Source: Promethearchaeota archaeon | GTDB lineage: Archaea; Asgardarchaeota; Lokiarchaeia; Sigyniarchaeales; SOKP01 | Reading direction: 5' to 3' | Assembly: GCA_019057865.1 (NCBI GenBank) | Contig: JAHLWP010000024.1 | Coordinates: forward strand, 1 to 61,242 | Length of the DNA stretch: 61,242 nt | Part shown: piece after piece, positions 8,310-16,177 of the stretch | How the letters are laid out: each line of letters begins with the position of its first letter | Position numbering within the stretch: the first letter of the stretch is position 1 | Position numbers and translations under genes: made by a program | The notes under the pieces: generated by a model | What the model was told of the DNA's origin: nothing | Database searches by the model: none | The model's input: only the letters and a program-made list of their open reading frames with translations

Positions 8310-8795
8310 TTAATTATTTATGAAATCATCTATTTTAATTTCTATCTGCTCTCTAAAGTGATTTTTATCATCCAGCATATACCCATGCTTTTGTATTTTA
8401 ATACCTTTTTTCCATTTTAACGCATTGTAAGGGATATAATACCCGTATTTATCCTTCACTTGTGATATTATATCATTTGCAGGAATTCTAAGAGATATTA
8501 GTTTTTCTCTTTTCTTTTTCTTGCTTAATTTTTGTTTACATATATCAGAAATGTACTGATTTATTTCTTTAATGCACGACCATTCTACATTTACATCCCG
8601 AAACCGTATTAACTTATACTTTTTGCCGGTAAACACCAATTCTAAGGAAGGGACAGAACCACAGATGACATTTCTCTGTTTCTTATAACGCATAATGCTT
8701 ATTAAGCATCCGAAATAACAATTAACATTGCTATCTGCCCATTCTTTAGTACCAAGCGTTATTTTTCGTGTTTTTATTGTCATAAATGTATCCAT
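8310..8795 (-). CDS. Chimeric protein with a radical-SAM-like N-terminus lacking the cluster cysteines
   Basis: Residues ~8-30 (RKITLGTKEWADSNVNCYFG) closely resemble the start of SPL-like radical-SAM proteins, where GC is normally followed by a CxxxCxxC cluster site. Only the first Cys (CYFGC) remains: the +4 and +7 positions are Ile and Tyr, and the sequence then departs into an unrelated Lys-rich 130-residue region ending IEIKIDDFINN. A [4Fe-4S] radical-SAM site is therefore impossible as written. It may be a remnant fused to foreign sequence, or a new protein built on the old N-terminus. The family resemblance is from memory. Confidence 0.5.
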   Translation of the reverse strand: MDTFMTIKTRKITLGTKEWADSNVNCYFGCLISIMRYKKQRNVICGSVPSLELVFTGKKYKLIRFRDVNVEWSCIKEINQYISDICKQKLSKKKKREKLISLRIPANDIISQVKDKYGYYIPYNALKWKKGIKIQKHGYMLDDKNHFREQIEIKIDDFINN

Positions 8796-9073
8796 TAATC
8801 TACATATATAAAAAAAAATTTTTTAAATAATTTGTAAGAGACTCATACTTTACTATTGCAAAAATATATTTTAGAGTTTATCAAAATAAGCAATATTTAG
8901 AAAATACCTCCTCTATATATTTAAAGGAAATTCTGGTTTTCCAGAATTAAGTACATAAGGGAGTAGCGTTATACCATTAAAAAGAAATGTTTTTTTGTAA
9001 AAATCTCATCCGTCCAGTTTGTTGCTCTTACTCAATATTTAAAAAATAATGTAAAAAATTTATATTGAGAACC
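8796..9073. other. Intergenic region with a hairpin
   Basis: A+T-rich spacer between divergent transcripts. It contains the perfect inverted repeat at 8929-8948 and no ORF of note. Confidence 0.5.
8929..8948. promoter_or_regulatory. Perfect 8-bp inverted repeat with TTTT loop
   Basis: AATTCTGG, TTTT, CCAGAATT. TATATATTTAAAGG lies immediately upstream, so this could be an operator, or an RNA hairpin just after a start of transcription. It is more G+C-rich than its surroundings. Confidence 0.4.
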
Positions 9074-9088
9074 TTATATATATAATAT
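9074..9088 (+). promoter_or_regulatory. TATA box of the small-ORF cassette
   Basis: The alternating run TTATATATATAATAT ends 36 bases before the TTG at 9124. This gives a nearly leaderless transcript, usual in archaea. It supports plus-strand expression here rather than the minus-strand open frame at 9028-9303. Confidence 0.4.
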
Positions 9089-9123
9089 AGATAATATATA
9101 TTGATCTTACAGGTGTTTGTATT

Positions 9124-9201
9124 TTGAAAGACAAGGCACAACCAAAAATTATTGAGACCGAAATAAATAAAGACCAAGAGTGCTGTTCTGAGGATGATTA
9201 A
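9124..9201 (+). CDS. Very small acidic peptide ORF
   Basis: The 25-codon frame (TTG start) ends with QECCSEDD and a TAA, three bases before the ATG of the next ORF and in the same frame. No family is recognised. It may be a leader peptide or the 5' end of a broken gene; vicinal Cys next to acidic residues could bind a metal. It is too short to be sure. Confidence 0.25.
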   Translation: MKDKAQPKIIETEINKDQECCSEDD

Positions 9202-9204
9202 AAA

Positions 9205-9543
9205 ATGAATAAAAGATGTGTCAAATGTGGTAAATATTTCACACCAGATAAACCTTATCAGAGAAGGTGCCCAAAATGTCAATCTGAATTTATGGAAACT
9301 CATTATCGAATGGGGGCATCCGTTAATGAGGGAGAATGGTTTAGGGGGTTGAGGAAATGAAAGAATCTTTATGTTGGTGTAGAATTATACTATGATAATG
9401 AACAATTATCTCCTGATAGATGTGTCTATGAGAGACGATTGTCAGATATTATAGAGGAGATGAAAGAATTACAAGAATTAGCTGTTAGATATGGCTTCGA
9501 TACAGAAGAAATTGAGGCTATATATGGTTGTTTTGAGACATAA
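9205..9543 (+). CDS. Small zinc-ribbon protein, in-frame TGA, then a second coding-like segment
   Basis: The ATG at 9205 opens MNKRCVKCGKYFTPDKPY and RRCPKCQSEF, a treble-clef/zinc-ribbon with two Cys pairs, and runs to GLRK followed by TGA at 9358-9360 (51 residues). The same frame continues at once for 60 codons, starting KNLYVGVELYYDNEQLS, then an acidic helix DIIEEMKELQELAV, and ends TAA at 9541. The second part has no start codon of its own near its beginning. Either TGA is read through, or a nonsense mutation has split a 112-codon gene, or only the first 51 residues are made. Its length and Cys spacing resemble viral or plasmid zinc-finger proteins. Confidence 0.5.
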
Positions 9544-9718
9544 ACAACCCAAAAATGATAGAAATGACATTGGGTGACGGCCAATGATTCATCAATATAC
9601 GCAAAATACATCGTAAAACCAACTTAATATCTTCATAATAATAAATTTCAATTAATAAGTTAAAAATAAGTTTTTTAAGACTTTTTTTTTAGAAAAAACG
9701 AGGTCTAAAAAAAATTAA

Positions 9719-11017
9719 TTAATCCCATGTAGCTTTCTTTACTGTATCATCATCATCTTCGCTATGTATTCGCTTTAAATTGATGTCTTGGTAACCTGGG
9801 AGAACACTTAACATTCTTCTCATTGCAAATTCAACGTCCTTCGCGGACGCGATCCAGCGACCTACTATTAAAATATCTGCTCCTTGTTCTAAGGCAGAAG
9901 CAGCAGTACTAGGTTCGATACCTCCAGCAACAGCGACTAACACCCTATCCCTTCCTGAGAGTTTCTTTTGATCAGCATATAATTCTTTAATTTTCGGAAT
10001 CAAGGCCCATCTTTGTTGTTGTTTGGCATCAGGAGATTGATCTCCTTCTGTAGATTGCTCAACATCAATTGCTCTATGAATTATTACAACATCTGGGGTT
10101 TGCATTAAAGAACTTAATTTCTCAATGGGATTTGTAACTTCCATTGTATCAACAAATGCATGAATACCAAGTCGTTGGGCCTCTAAAATAAATTTATCGA
10201 GTGAAGCAGTAGAAGCTAAACCACTTGCTACAACAGCGTCTGCCGTTGCATCAAACGCAAAATCAACCTCTAATTTTCCAACATCTAAAGTCTTTAAATC
10301 AGCAACAATAAACTTGTCTTTCGCAAGTTCCCGAATCTTCTTAATTGATTCAACTCCATATTTCTTGAGAAATGGTGTACCAACTTCAAGTAAAATTCTA
10401 TCACTTTTAGGTAAATCTTTAACAACTTTCATTTGTTTTTCTAAGGCTGGATGATCTAATGCTACCTGAATATAAGGAGGACGCCATAGCCTGGGAACTC
10501 TAATTCCTGCAACAGGGTGTTTAGCTCGATCTTTATCATAAAATATCTTCTCTATTGGAGGATATCCTCTTATGGCTCTCTGAATTGCTAATTTTGTAGC
10601 GCCATAATTATACTGATAGATTTTTCTATAATCCGTAGCTTCAGGATGTATATATACGGTTGCTATTATCAACCAATCATCTATTTTATTCATTGGAATA
10701 ATTCCTTCTTCAACGGCATCAGCTATCCCTTTAGCAACAGCAGCTTGAGCAGGTCCAAAGATTTTGCTTGCGTCCTCCATTTTCGCAACAGTAACTTTAG
10801 GAACGATAATTGCGTATGGACGAGTCAAGAGATTTGGTCTGATTCCAGCTAGTAACCCCCCATGCCCTTTTGATGGTGATCCTATCGCATTCGCGAATGA
10901 GACACCTATAGGCCCATTCTTAGAACCTATTACTAAATCAATGTGTGCTAAATTAGCCCCTTCTCCAACAAGGGCCTCGCCAACATAGTACTCAACAGCT
11001 TTAGGCATAAATTTCAC
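9719..11017 (-). CDS. fae-hps: Bifunctional Fae/Hps: formaldehyde-activating enzyme and hexulose-6-phosphate synthase
   Basis: Residues ~1-165 are the Fae domain (GEALVGEGANLAHIDLVIG, GHGGLLAGIRPNL), which condenses formaldehyde with tetrahydromethanopterin. Residues ~175-400 are the Hps TIM barrel of the OMP-decarboxylase superfamily (QVALDHPALEK, FIVADLKTLDVGK, VAVAGGIEPSTA). Hps interconverts ribulose 5-phosphate plus formaldehyde with hexulose 6-phosphate. In archaea the fusion mostly makes pentose phosphates and disposes of formaldehyde. The length of 432 is near that of archaeal fusions, with a short acidic C-terminal tail. TATA-like sequence at 11053-11066 lies ~40 bases upstream. The gene stands alone. 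Confidence 0.95.
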   Translation of the reverse strand: MKFMPKAVEYYVGEALVGEGANLAHIDLVIGSKNGPIGVSFANAIGSPSKGHGGLLAGIRPNLLTRPYAIIVPKVTVAKMEDASKIFGPAQAAVAKGIADAVEEGIIPMNKIDDWLIIATVYIHPEATDYRKIYQYNYGATKLAIQRAIRGYPPIEKIFYDKDRAKHPVAGIRVPRLWRPPYIQVALDHPALEKQMKVVKDLPKSDRILLEVGTPFLKKYGVESIKKIRELAKDKFIVADLKTLDVGKLEVDFAFDATADAVVASGLASTASLDKFILEAQRLGIHAFVDTMEVTNPIEKLSSLMQTPDVVIIHRAIDVEQSTEGDQSPDAKQQQRWALIPKIKELYADQKKLSGRDRVLVAVAGGIEPSTAASALEQGADILIVGRWIASAKDVEFAMRRMLSVLPGYQDINLKRIHSEDDDDTVKKATWD

Positions 11018-11052
11018 AATAATTATTTTTTTTTGTATATCTTGTAGATATT

Positions 11053-11066
11053 TTTTATTTATAATA
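11053..11066 (-). promoter_or_regulatory. TATA box of fae-hps
   Basis: On the minus strand ATTATAAATAAAAA lies 36-49 bases before the fae-hps ATG, at normal archaeal spacing for a short leader. Confidence 0.45.
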
Positions 11067-11233
11067 GTATATTTTATAGGTAATATAAAAAAATATTTAC
11101 CTACATGAAATTAGAGTTAATACACCATATATTAAAATTTTCATATGATTGAAAAATTAAAGTTTGTATTATTAATGAGGTAATATTGAGAACTCTTTTT
11201 TACAAAGCTTCTTTAATATTTCTAATTATTTAT

Positions 11234-12088
11234 ATGGTGAATTTTTTGAAGTTTGGGTTATATATGCCAAATTATGGTAAAATTTTTGGATATGCAAGGA
11301 ATCTAGCAGAGATAGCAAAAGAAGCTGAAGATGTGGGATGGGATGGTTTTTTTATTTTTGATCATATATTAGTAGATAAAGAGGGAAAATACCCTATCGT
11401 AGATCCTTGGGTAGCATTGTCAGCTATTGCGATGAATACAAAAAATATTCAATTTGGTACAACAGTGACACCCTTGCCTCGTAGAAGGCCTTGGAAATTA
11501 GCCCGTGAAACCGTTTCAATCGATCATTTATCGAATGGAAGACTCATTTTAAGTGTTGGACTTGGTACTCCACCTGATGCAGAGTATGGAGCTTTTGGTG
11601 AAGAAACAGATGCAAAAATCAGAGCACAAATGCTAGATGAAGGTTTAGATGTACTCTTTGGGCTTTGGAGTAGTAAATCCTTCTCCTATGATGGAAAGCA
11701 TTACAAGATAAAAAATGTAAAGTTTGTACCTAAACCAATTCAGCAACCAAGAATTACTGTTTGGGGAGCTGGTTATTGGCCAAGTAAAGCACCCTTTATA
11801 AGAGCCGCAAGATTAGATGGTATTTTCCCATTGGGGAAGAGCTCCTATCGAAAATTAATAATTGAAGATTTTAAAGAGATAAAAAATTTTATTTTTAAAT
11901 ATAGAACACTAGATTCTCCTTTTGATATTGTTATGTTAAAAGGAGTTCTGCCTAAAACTAGCCAAAAACCCAATAAAGAAAAAATAAAAGCTTATGAAGA
12001 AGCTGGAATTACTTGGATGATGTTTTATTTAGGTGCTAGTTTAAGCTATGATGATCTTCTTGAGCGTATTAAAAAAGGACCACCCTAA
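11234..12088 (+). CDS. Luciferase-like (LLM) flavin- or F420-dependent oxidoreductase
   Basis: This is a TIM-barrel LLM-family enzyme. The N-terminal strand LKFGLYMPNYG, DGFFIFDHIL (~40), GTTVTPLPRRRPWKLARE (~75) and RLILSVGLGTPP (~110) are family hallmarks; Arg-rich PRRRPWKLARE is typical of the F420/FMN-binding side. ATG 11234 is chosen over the TTG at 11186 because the family starts just before the first strand and the extra 16 residues are hydrophobic filler. The substrate is unknown. A cofE gene at 54597 shows that F420 is probably made. It converges with the radical-SAM gene, only 3 bases between stops. Confidence 0.85.
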   Translation: MVNFLKFGLYMPNYGKIFGYARNLAEIAKEAEDVGWDGFFIFDHILVDKEGKYPIVDPWVALSAIAMNTKNIQFGTTVTPLPRRRPWKLARETVSIDHLSNGRLILSVGLGTPPDAEYGAFGEETDAKIRAQMLDEGLDVLFGLWSSKSFSYDGKHYKIKNVKFVPKPIQQPRITVWGAGYWPSKAPFIRAARLDGIFPLGKSSYRKLIIEDFKEIKNFIFKYRTLDSPFDIVMLKGVLPKTSQKPNKEKIKAYEEAGITWMMFYLGASLSYDDLLERIKKGPP

Positions 12089-12091
12089 AAA

Positions 12092-13432
12092 TTATCTTTT
12101 AAACTCTTTTTCAATATCTTTAGCGATAAGAAATAATTTATTTAATATACTCTTATTTAATTCTTCTGTTTCAAAAATGAGATGGTTGCAGTCATACTTT
12201 GAAAAATCATCTTCTATTATTTTTATATTAAATATTTTGTCTTCCCATAAGCGTGAGCCAGGATAGGGTGTAGCTACAAAATAGTTTATGATATCATTAT
12301 AACCCAATGGTAATTTTTTTATGAATTCGATTGTTTTATGAACGCTTTTTTCTGTTTCCCCTGGCAAGCCTAATACAAAGTATGCTTGAATAGGGATACC
12401 ATATTCTTTTAAATTGGAAACTCCTTGATAAACATCAATAGGATCTTGAAATTTGAAATTTTTTCTTAGAACTGTTTTACTAGCTGATTCTATGCCAGTA
12501 GCTACAAGTTGACATCCTGCTTCTTTTAATAATTTGGCATCTTCCATAGAAATATTATCTACTCTTAATTCACATCCCCATGGTATCTTTATATGGTTAT
12601 CAATAAACATTTCACAGAAATCTTTAAAAAATTCTTTATCAATGTTGATATTATCATAAAAATTTATATAATTATACGATTGCATTGAAATTATGTCTCT
12701 GATTTCAGTTAGAATAGAATTAATACTTCTAATTCTTACATTCTTAAATAATTTTGTTCTTGAACAAAAGGAACACTGATTTGGGCATCCTCTATTTATA
12801 ATTACATTTGCCACATTATAAAAATATTTATCCTGAGTTAGTTTATAGCGAGCAGGTAGGGGTAAAGATTCAACATCTATAAGTTTATCAGAATATCCCG
12901 TAAATATGAACTTTCCTTTTGGGTTTATATAAGAAATTCCTTTAATAGACTTCAGATCTACTTCAAAATCTTCTATTCTTTTATTTTTCTCTAATTTAAC
13001 TCTTAAAATTTTAATTAACTTTAAGAAAGACGTCTCTGCTTCTCCTACACATATATAATTAATTAATTTTTCAGTTTTGTAATCATTTTCTAAAATTTCT
13101 CTAAAAAGAAAGGAAACATGGGGACCACCTAAAATTATACAATTATTAATATCTTGTTCTTTTATTGTTCTTGCTATTTCAAGAGCTATATTAAACGTAT
13201 TTGTAAGAGATGTTATCCCAAAAATCTTGTAGTTTACAATTTTAGTTTTTATTAATTTTTTTAACTCTACTTTATTCATGTTAATAAATTGCTCAAGATC
13301 CAATATATCAACAGGAATATTATAACTATCCAATACTGCAGCTAAATATAAAATTCCTAAATTAGGTTCTCTGAAAAAATCTGTTTGAATTTCAGAAGGT
13401 TTAGTAGTTTTAGGATTTATTAACAGAATCAT
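12092..13432 (-). CDS. B12-binding-domain radical SAM protein
   Basis: The 446-residue protein has an N-terminal Rossmann-like cobalamin-binding domain (INPKTTKPSEIQ, NLGILYLAAVL, IILGGPHVSFLF) and a radical-SAM barrel with the cluster site RGCPNQCSFC (~residues 213-222). Later family signs are ATGIESASKTVLR and FVLGLPGETEKS. Such enzymes methylate or rearrange unreactive carbons; the substrate here is unknown. Its ATG overlaps the TGA of the preceding gene (13429-13432, ATGA), so the two are translationally coupled. Confidence 0.88.
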   Translation of the reverse strand: MILLINPKTTKPSEIQTDFFREPNLGILYLAAVLDSYNIPVDILDLEQFINMNKVELKKLIKTKIVNYKIFGITSLTNTFNIALEIARTIKEQDINNCIILGGPHVSFLFREILENDYKTEKLINYICVGEAETSFLKLIKILRVKLEKNKRIEDFEVDLKSIKGISYINPKGKFIFTGYSDKLIDVESLPLPARYKLTQDKYFYNVANVIINRGCPNQCSFCSRTKLFKNVRIRSINSILTEIRDIISMQSYNYINFYDNINIDKEFFKDFCEMFIDNHIKIPWGCELRVDNISMEDAKLLKEAGCQLVATGIESASKTVLRKNFKFQDPIDVYQGVSNLKEYGIPIQAYFVLGLPGETEKSVHKTIEFIKKLPLGYNDIINYFVATPYPGSRLWEDKIFNIKIIEDDFSKYDCNHLIFETEELNKSILNKLFLIAKDIEKEFKR

Positions 13433-14232
13433 TTTTGTTGATTTTCTTTATCCTGAGGTAATTGTTTAGGTATATGAAAAGCCTTAATTACATCTTTTAA
13501 ATTACCAGGTTTGCTAAATTTTTCTTCATAAATTACAGGGATTTTTAACTCTAACGATGGAGCCCTATCCTCTCTATCAATATATAACTCAATACCTTGT
13601 ATTTTACGCTCTTTTATAATTAATCTTGTTGAATAATTATGATCCTCAAAAAAAGTAAAGCCATTGTTTAATCGACCCAATTTTTCAGGTCGAATAATTG
13701 TTTTTTTTTCCGTAATAAGAGCTTCTGTAATTTCTTCATCCGTATAAATAGTTCCTCCAATTATTAGAAATCTTCTTATAAGATTTTGAGGTTGAGGAAT
13801 TTCATTAAGATATTCCATTGCTTTATTTAATTTTGGATTCGCTACAATCATAAATGTAGATTGAGTCTCTTGAGTGGGTATTGGAAAATCGCGTTTTTCA
13901 ATAGGTTTTGCTTGACCACCTCCAATAGGTTTTTCTAATATCTCTTGAAATACTTGATGGTCTTCAGAATATAAATTTAAAGTAAATGGTCTAAACCATC
14001 CTTTTAATTGTTTTCGAAACATACCAGCCATTATTCCACCATAAATTTGGAGTCTAAATGGGCTTTTAGGTCCATTATATGTCCAAATTCTCTTAGAATC
14101 ATAGTCAATAAGTAAAAACACTTTTTCACTATTTTTTTCATTAATAATATCTCTAACAGTAGTACCCTCAATAACTGGATTAGTTCCCATAAAAGGAAAT
14201 TCTTTTAACTCAACAACTTCAAATATTTGCAT
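13429..14232 (-). CDS. Possible gelsolin-like domain protein
   Basis: This 267-residue protein is cytoplasmic by sequence. Residues ~38-75 (KVFLLIDYDSKRIWTYNGPK, then SPFRLQIYGG) follow the core pattern of gelsolin/villin repeats: a hydrophobic FLLD strand, an aromatic W-x-x-NG turn, then a helix. A second region (~165-245) has FLIIGGTIYTDEEI and TRLIIKERKIQGIELYI. Gelsolin-like proteins that act on actin are known in Asgard archaea, so the call is plausible but rests on one repeat. The coupled radical-SAM gene does not explain it. Confidence 0.55.
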   Translation of the reverse strand: MQIFEVVELKEFPFMGTNPVIEGTTVRDIINEKNSEKVFLLIDYDSKRIWTYNGPKSPFRLQIYGGIMAGMFRKQLKGWFRPFTLNLYSEDHQVFQEILEKPIGGGQAKPIEKRDFPIPTQETQSTFMIVANPKLNKAMEYLNEIPQPQNLIRRFLIIGGTIYTDEEITEALITEKKTIIRPEKLGRLNNGFTFFEDHNYSTRLIIKERKIQGIELYIDREDRAPSLELKIPVIYEEKFSKPGNLKDVIKAFHIPKQLPQDKENQQK

Positions 14233-14407
14233 CGAGAAAGAATTCTTTGATTTTTTATATAATTTAATAGGATACTTCCCTTAAAATAAATTTCATCATT
14301 TTTTTATATTCTATAAATAAATCTGAATATTTGCATTTCATAAAATTTTTATGAAAATAAACATTTTTCATATCAATTTAGCTCTTTTAAGTTCTATATG
14401 ATGTATT

Positions 14408-14812
14408 ATGTCTTCTGAGAAACTAGTATATAGATTAAACATAAGTGGCGGGAATGAAGGTCCAGGTTCTGGATTGTCTAAATTAATTGAGATAGATGAG
14501 AAAAAGTTCAGACCATTTGAAGGAAAAAAGATTGGCGATATTGTAAAAGGTGGTCTCATAGGTTTTGCAAATTACGAATTTAAAATTACAGGTGGTTCTG
14601 ACTCTTCAGGGTTCCCGATGAGAAAAGATGTACATGGACCTGTAAAGAAAAGAATATTAGTTTCAAAAAGAGGAATAGGGTATAAGCCACGAAGAAAGGG
14701 TGAAAAACGGCGTAAAACTGTACGTGGTAATGAAATAACTTTCAATATGACGTTGATAAATTTAAAAGTTATAAAGTATGGAGAATCAGAATTATTTAAG
14801 AAAGTGGAGTAA
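14408..14812 (+). CDS. rps6e: 30S ribosomal protein S6e
   Basis: The S6e hallmarks are clear: LNISGGNEGPGSGLSKLIEI, a GSDSSGFPMRKDVHGPVKKR block (~60-79), then GYKPRRKGEKRRKTVRGNEI (~91-110). At 134 residues it has archaeal length and lacks the long eukaryotic C-terminal helix. It binds 16S rRNA on the small subunit. L24e follows after 5 bases, an arrangement suggesting one transcript. Confidence 0.95.
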   Translation: MSSEKLVYRLNISGGNEGPGSGLSKLIEIDEKKFRPFEGKKIGDIVKGGLIGFANYEFKITGGSDSSGFPMRKDVHGPVKKRILVSKRGIGYKPRRKGEKRRKTVRGNEITFNMTLINLKVIKYGESELFKKVE

Positions 14813-14817
14813 TAGAG

Positions 14818-15000
14818 ATGGTAAAGGTAAAAAAGTGTAGTTTTTGTGGCTATGATATTCCAATTGGTCGTGGAGTTATGTTTATCAGAAGAGATGGCAC
14901 TATTTTAAATTTTTGTACTAATAAGTGTAGAAAATCAATGCTAAAATATAAGAAGAATCCCCGTAAAACGCGTTGGACAGCACATTATGGGAAACAATAG
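14818..15000 (+). CDS. rpl24e: 50S ribosomal protein L24e
   Basis: 60 residues, the usual archaeal size. The zinc-binding pattern is CSFCGYDIPIGRG at the N-terminus and FCTNKCRKS in the middle (four Cys), followed by the basic end KNPRKTRWTAHYGK. It lies directly downstream of S6e. Confidence 0.95.
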   Translation: MVKVKKCSFCGYDIPIGRGVMFIRRDGTILNFCTNKCRKSMLKYKKNPRKTRWTAHYGKQ

Positions 15001-15049
15001 GATCTACTTTTTCTAGTTGAGATTAGTATAATTTAAAAAGAATAAATTT

Positions 15050-15250
15050 TTATTGCAACCTCGAAAACTTAAGGAGATCATCGATCAAGTCAACATGGCT
15101 AACCACCATTCTTTTGCAACAGAATCTTTCAATACCTAACTGTTTAAAAGCATCTTCAGAGCTCTCGCCCTTCTCTAGCATCTCCAGATAAGGCTTGTAA
15201 ATGTGAGCTATGAGCTTACCACAGGAGAAGCATCTTATGGGAATAATCAT
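15050..15250 (-). CDS. rpoN: RNA polymerase subunit N (Rpb10 homologue)
   Basis: 66 residues. The Rpb10 signature is complete: MIIPIRCFSCGK at the start and LGIERFCCKRMVVSHVDLID, giving the CxxC...CC zinc site. It assembles at the Rpo3/Rpo11 platform of archaeal RNA polymerase. It points against the ribosomal genes on both sides; often it clusters with L13/S9, which are not here. Confidence 0.95.
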   Translation of the reverse strand: MIIPIRCFSCGKLIAHIYKPYLEMLEKGESSEDAFKQLGIERFCCKRMVVSHVDLIDDLLKFSRLQ

Positions 15251-15418
15251 TATAAGAAAATAAAAGAACCATATTAAAAAAATTTTATCATTAAAACACG
15301 CTCTTTATTGCTGTTAATTTTTATTCTAAATCAAAAATTTTATTTACAATCCTTTACTATTGTTCTCATTGTAAATCGATGATTTATGATAATATATTAA
15401 AAATATTATATATTTGAA

Positions 15419-15424
15419 GGAGGT
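15419..15424 (+). promoter_or_regulatory. Ribosome binding site that decides the L7Ae start
   Basis: GGAGGT is a perfect Shine-Dalgarno sequence. The next codons in the L7Ae frame after the TGA at 15426 are TTT, ATA (15432) and ATT (15435), 7 and 10 bases away. No ATG, GTG or TTG in that frame is nearby. Confidence 0.6.
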
Positions 15425-15434
15425 TTGATTTATA

Positions 15435-15806
15435 ATTTCATATATTAATTTTAAAATTCCAGATGCCCTCAAGAATCAAATAAAAACTGCTATAAATACC
15501 ATCTCTGAAACACGAGATTCAAAAATTAGAAAGGGAATGAATGAAGTAACAAAATCAATCGAAAGAGCCCAAGCAAAGTTTGTTGTAATGGCAGAAGATG
15601 TTAGCCCACCAGAAATATTATTTCATGTACCTCTATTATGTGAAGAAAAGGGAATACCTTACGGATATATCTCTACAAAAAAAGAACTTGGGAATGCTTC
15701 GAGAATAAATATAGGATCTAGTGCGATTGCCATCGAATCTTTTGGCACAGGAAATGAAAATGTTTTGGATGACATCTTAAAAAAGCTTGAAAGTTTAAAA
15801 AAGTAA
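15435..15806 (+). CDS. rpl7ae: 50S ribosomal protein L7Ae, non-canonical start
   Basis: L7Ae binds kink-turns in 23S rRNA, box C/D and H/ACA sRNAs and RNase P. The family core is present: KGMNEVTKSIERAQAKFVVM, AEDVSPPEI, VPLLCEEKGIPYGYI. The first ATG (15537) would drop the first strand and helix, giving 89 residues. Upstream codons in frame (from ISYINFKIPDALKNQ) match the family N-terminus, and starting at ATT 15435 gives 123 residues, the normal length. ATA at 15432 is the alternative. The frame is closed by TGA at 15426. S28e follows after 7 bases. Confidence 0.88.
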   Translation: MSYINFKIPDALKNQIKTAINTISETRDSKIRKGMNEVTKSIERAQAKFVVMAEDVSPPEILFHVPLLCEEKGIPYGYISTKKELGNASRINIGSSAIAIESFGTGNENVLDDILKKLESLKK

Positions 15807-15813
15807 TAGGTGA

Positions 15814-16059
15814 TTGTTTTTGGTTAAGCTAGATAAAAGTGTGCAACAACAGGACAAATCAATTCCCGCTCAAGTAATTCAAATTGTTGGTCGTACCGGA
15901 CTTACAGGAGAAATAAGCCAAATAAAAGTACGGATACTTGAGGGTCCTGACAAGAATAGAATCTTGACTCGCAATGTGAAGGGTCCAATTAGAATCGATG
16001 ATATAGTTATATTAAGAGAAGTCGAGCGTGAAGCACGTAAAATTCGAGGACGTCGATAA
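15814..16059 (+). CDS. rps28e: 30S ribosomal protein S28e
   Basis: The conserved S28e block is complete: [37 protein letters not shown] and the end [15 protein letters not shown]. The start is TTG at 15814 or 15820; no ATG is available. It is co-transcribed with L7Ae, a common archaeal pairing. Confidence 0.93.
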   Translation: MFLVKLDKSVQQQDKSIPAQVIQIVGRTGLTGEISQIKVRILEGPDKNRILTRNVKGPIRIDDIVILREVEREARKIRGRR

Positions 16060-16177
16060 AACTTTTTTTAGTAACAGGATTTTTAAATTCTTTAGATTAA
16101 ATTAATTTATTTCCTTAAGATTTCTAATTATCATTTTATTTATTCCTTATCAAATAACATCAATTTACTAATATAAT

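Noticed and set aside
9028..9303. 91-codon minus-strand frame
   Set aside because: It is Phe/Leu-rich, antisense to a clear four-Cys zinc ribbon on the plus strand, and the TATA box points the other way.
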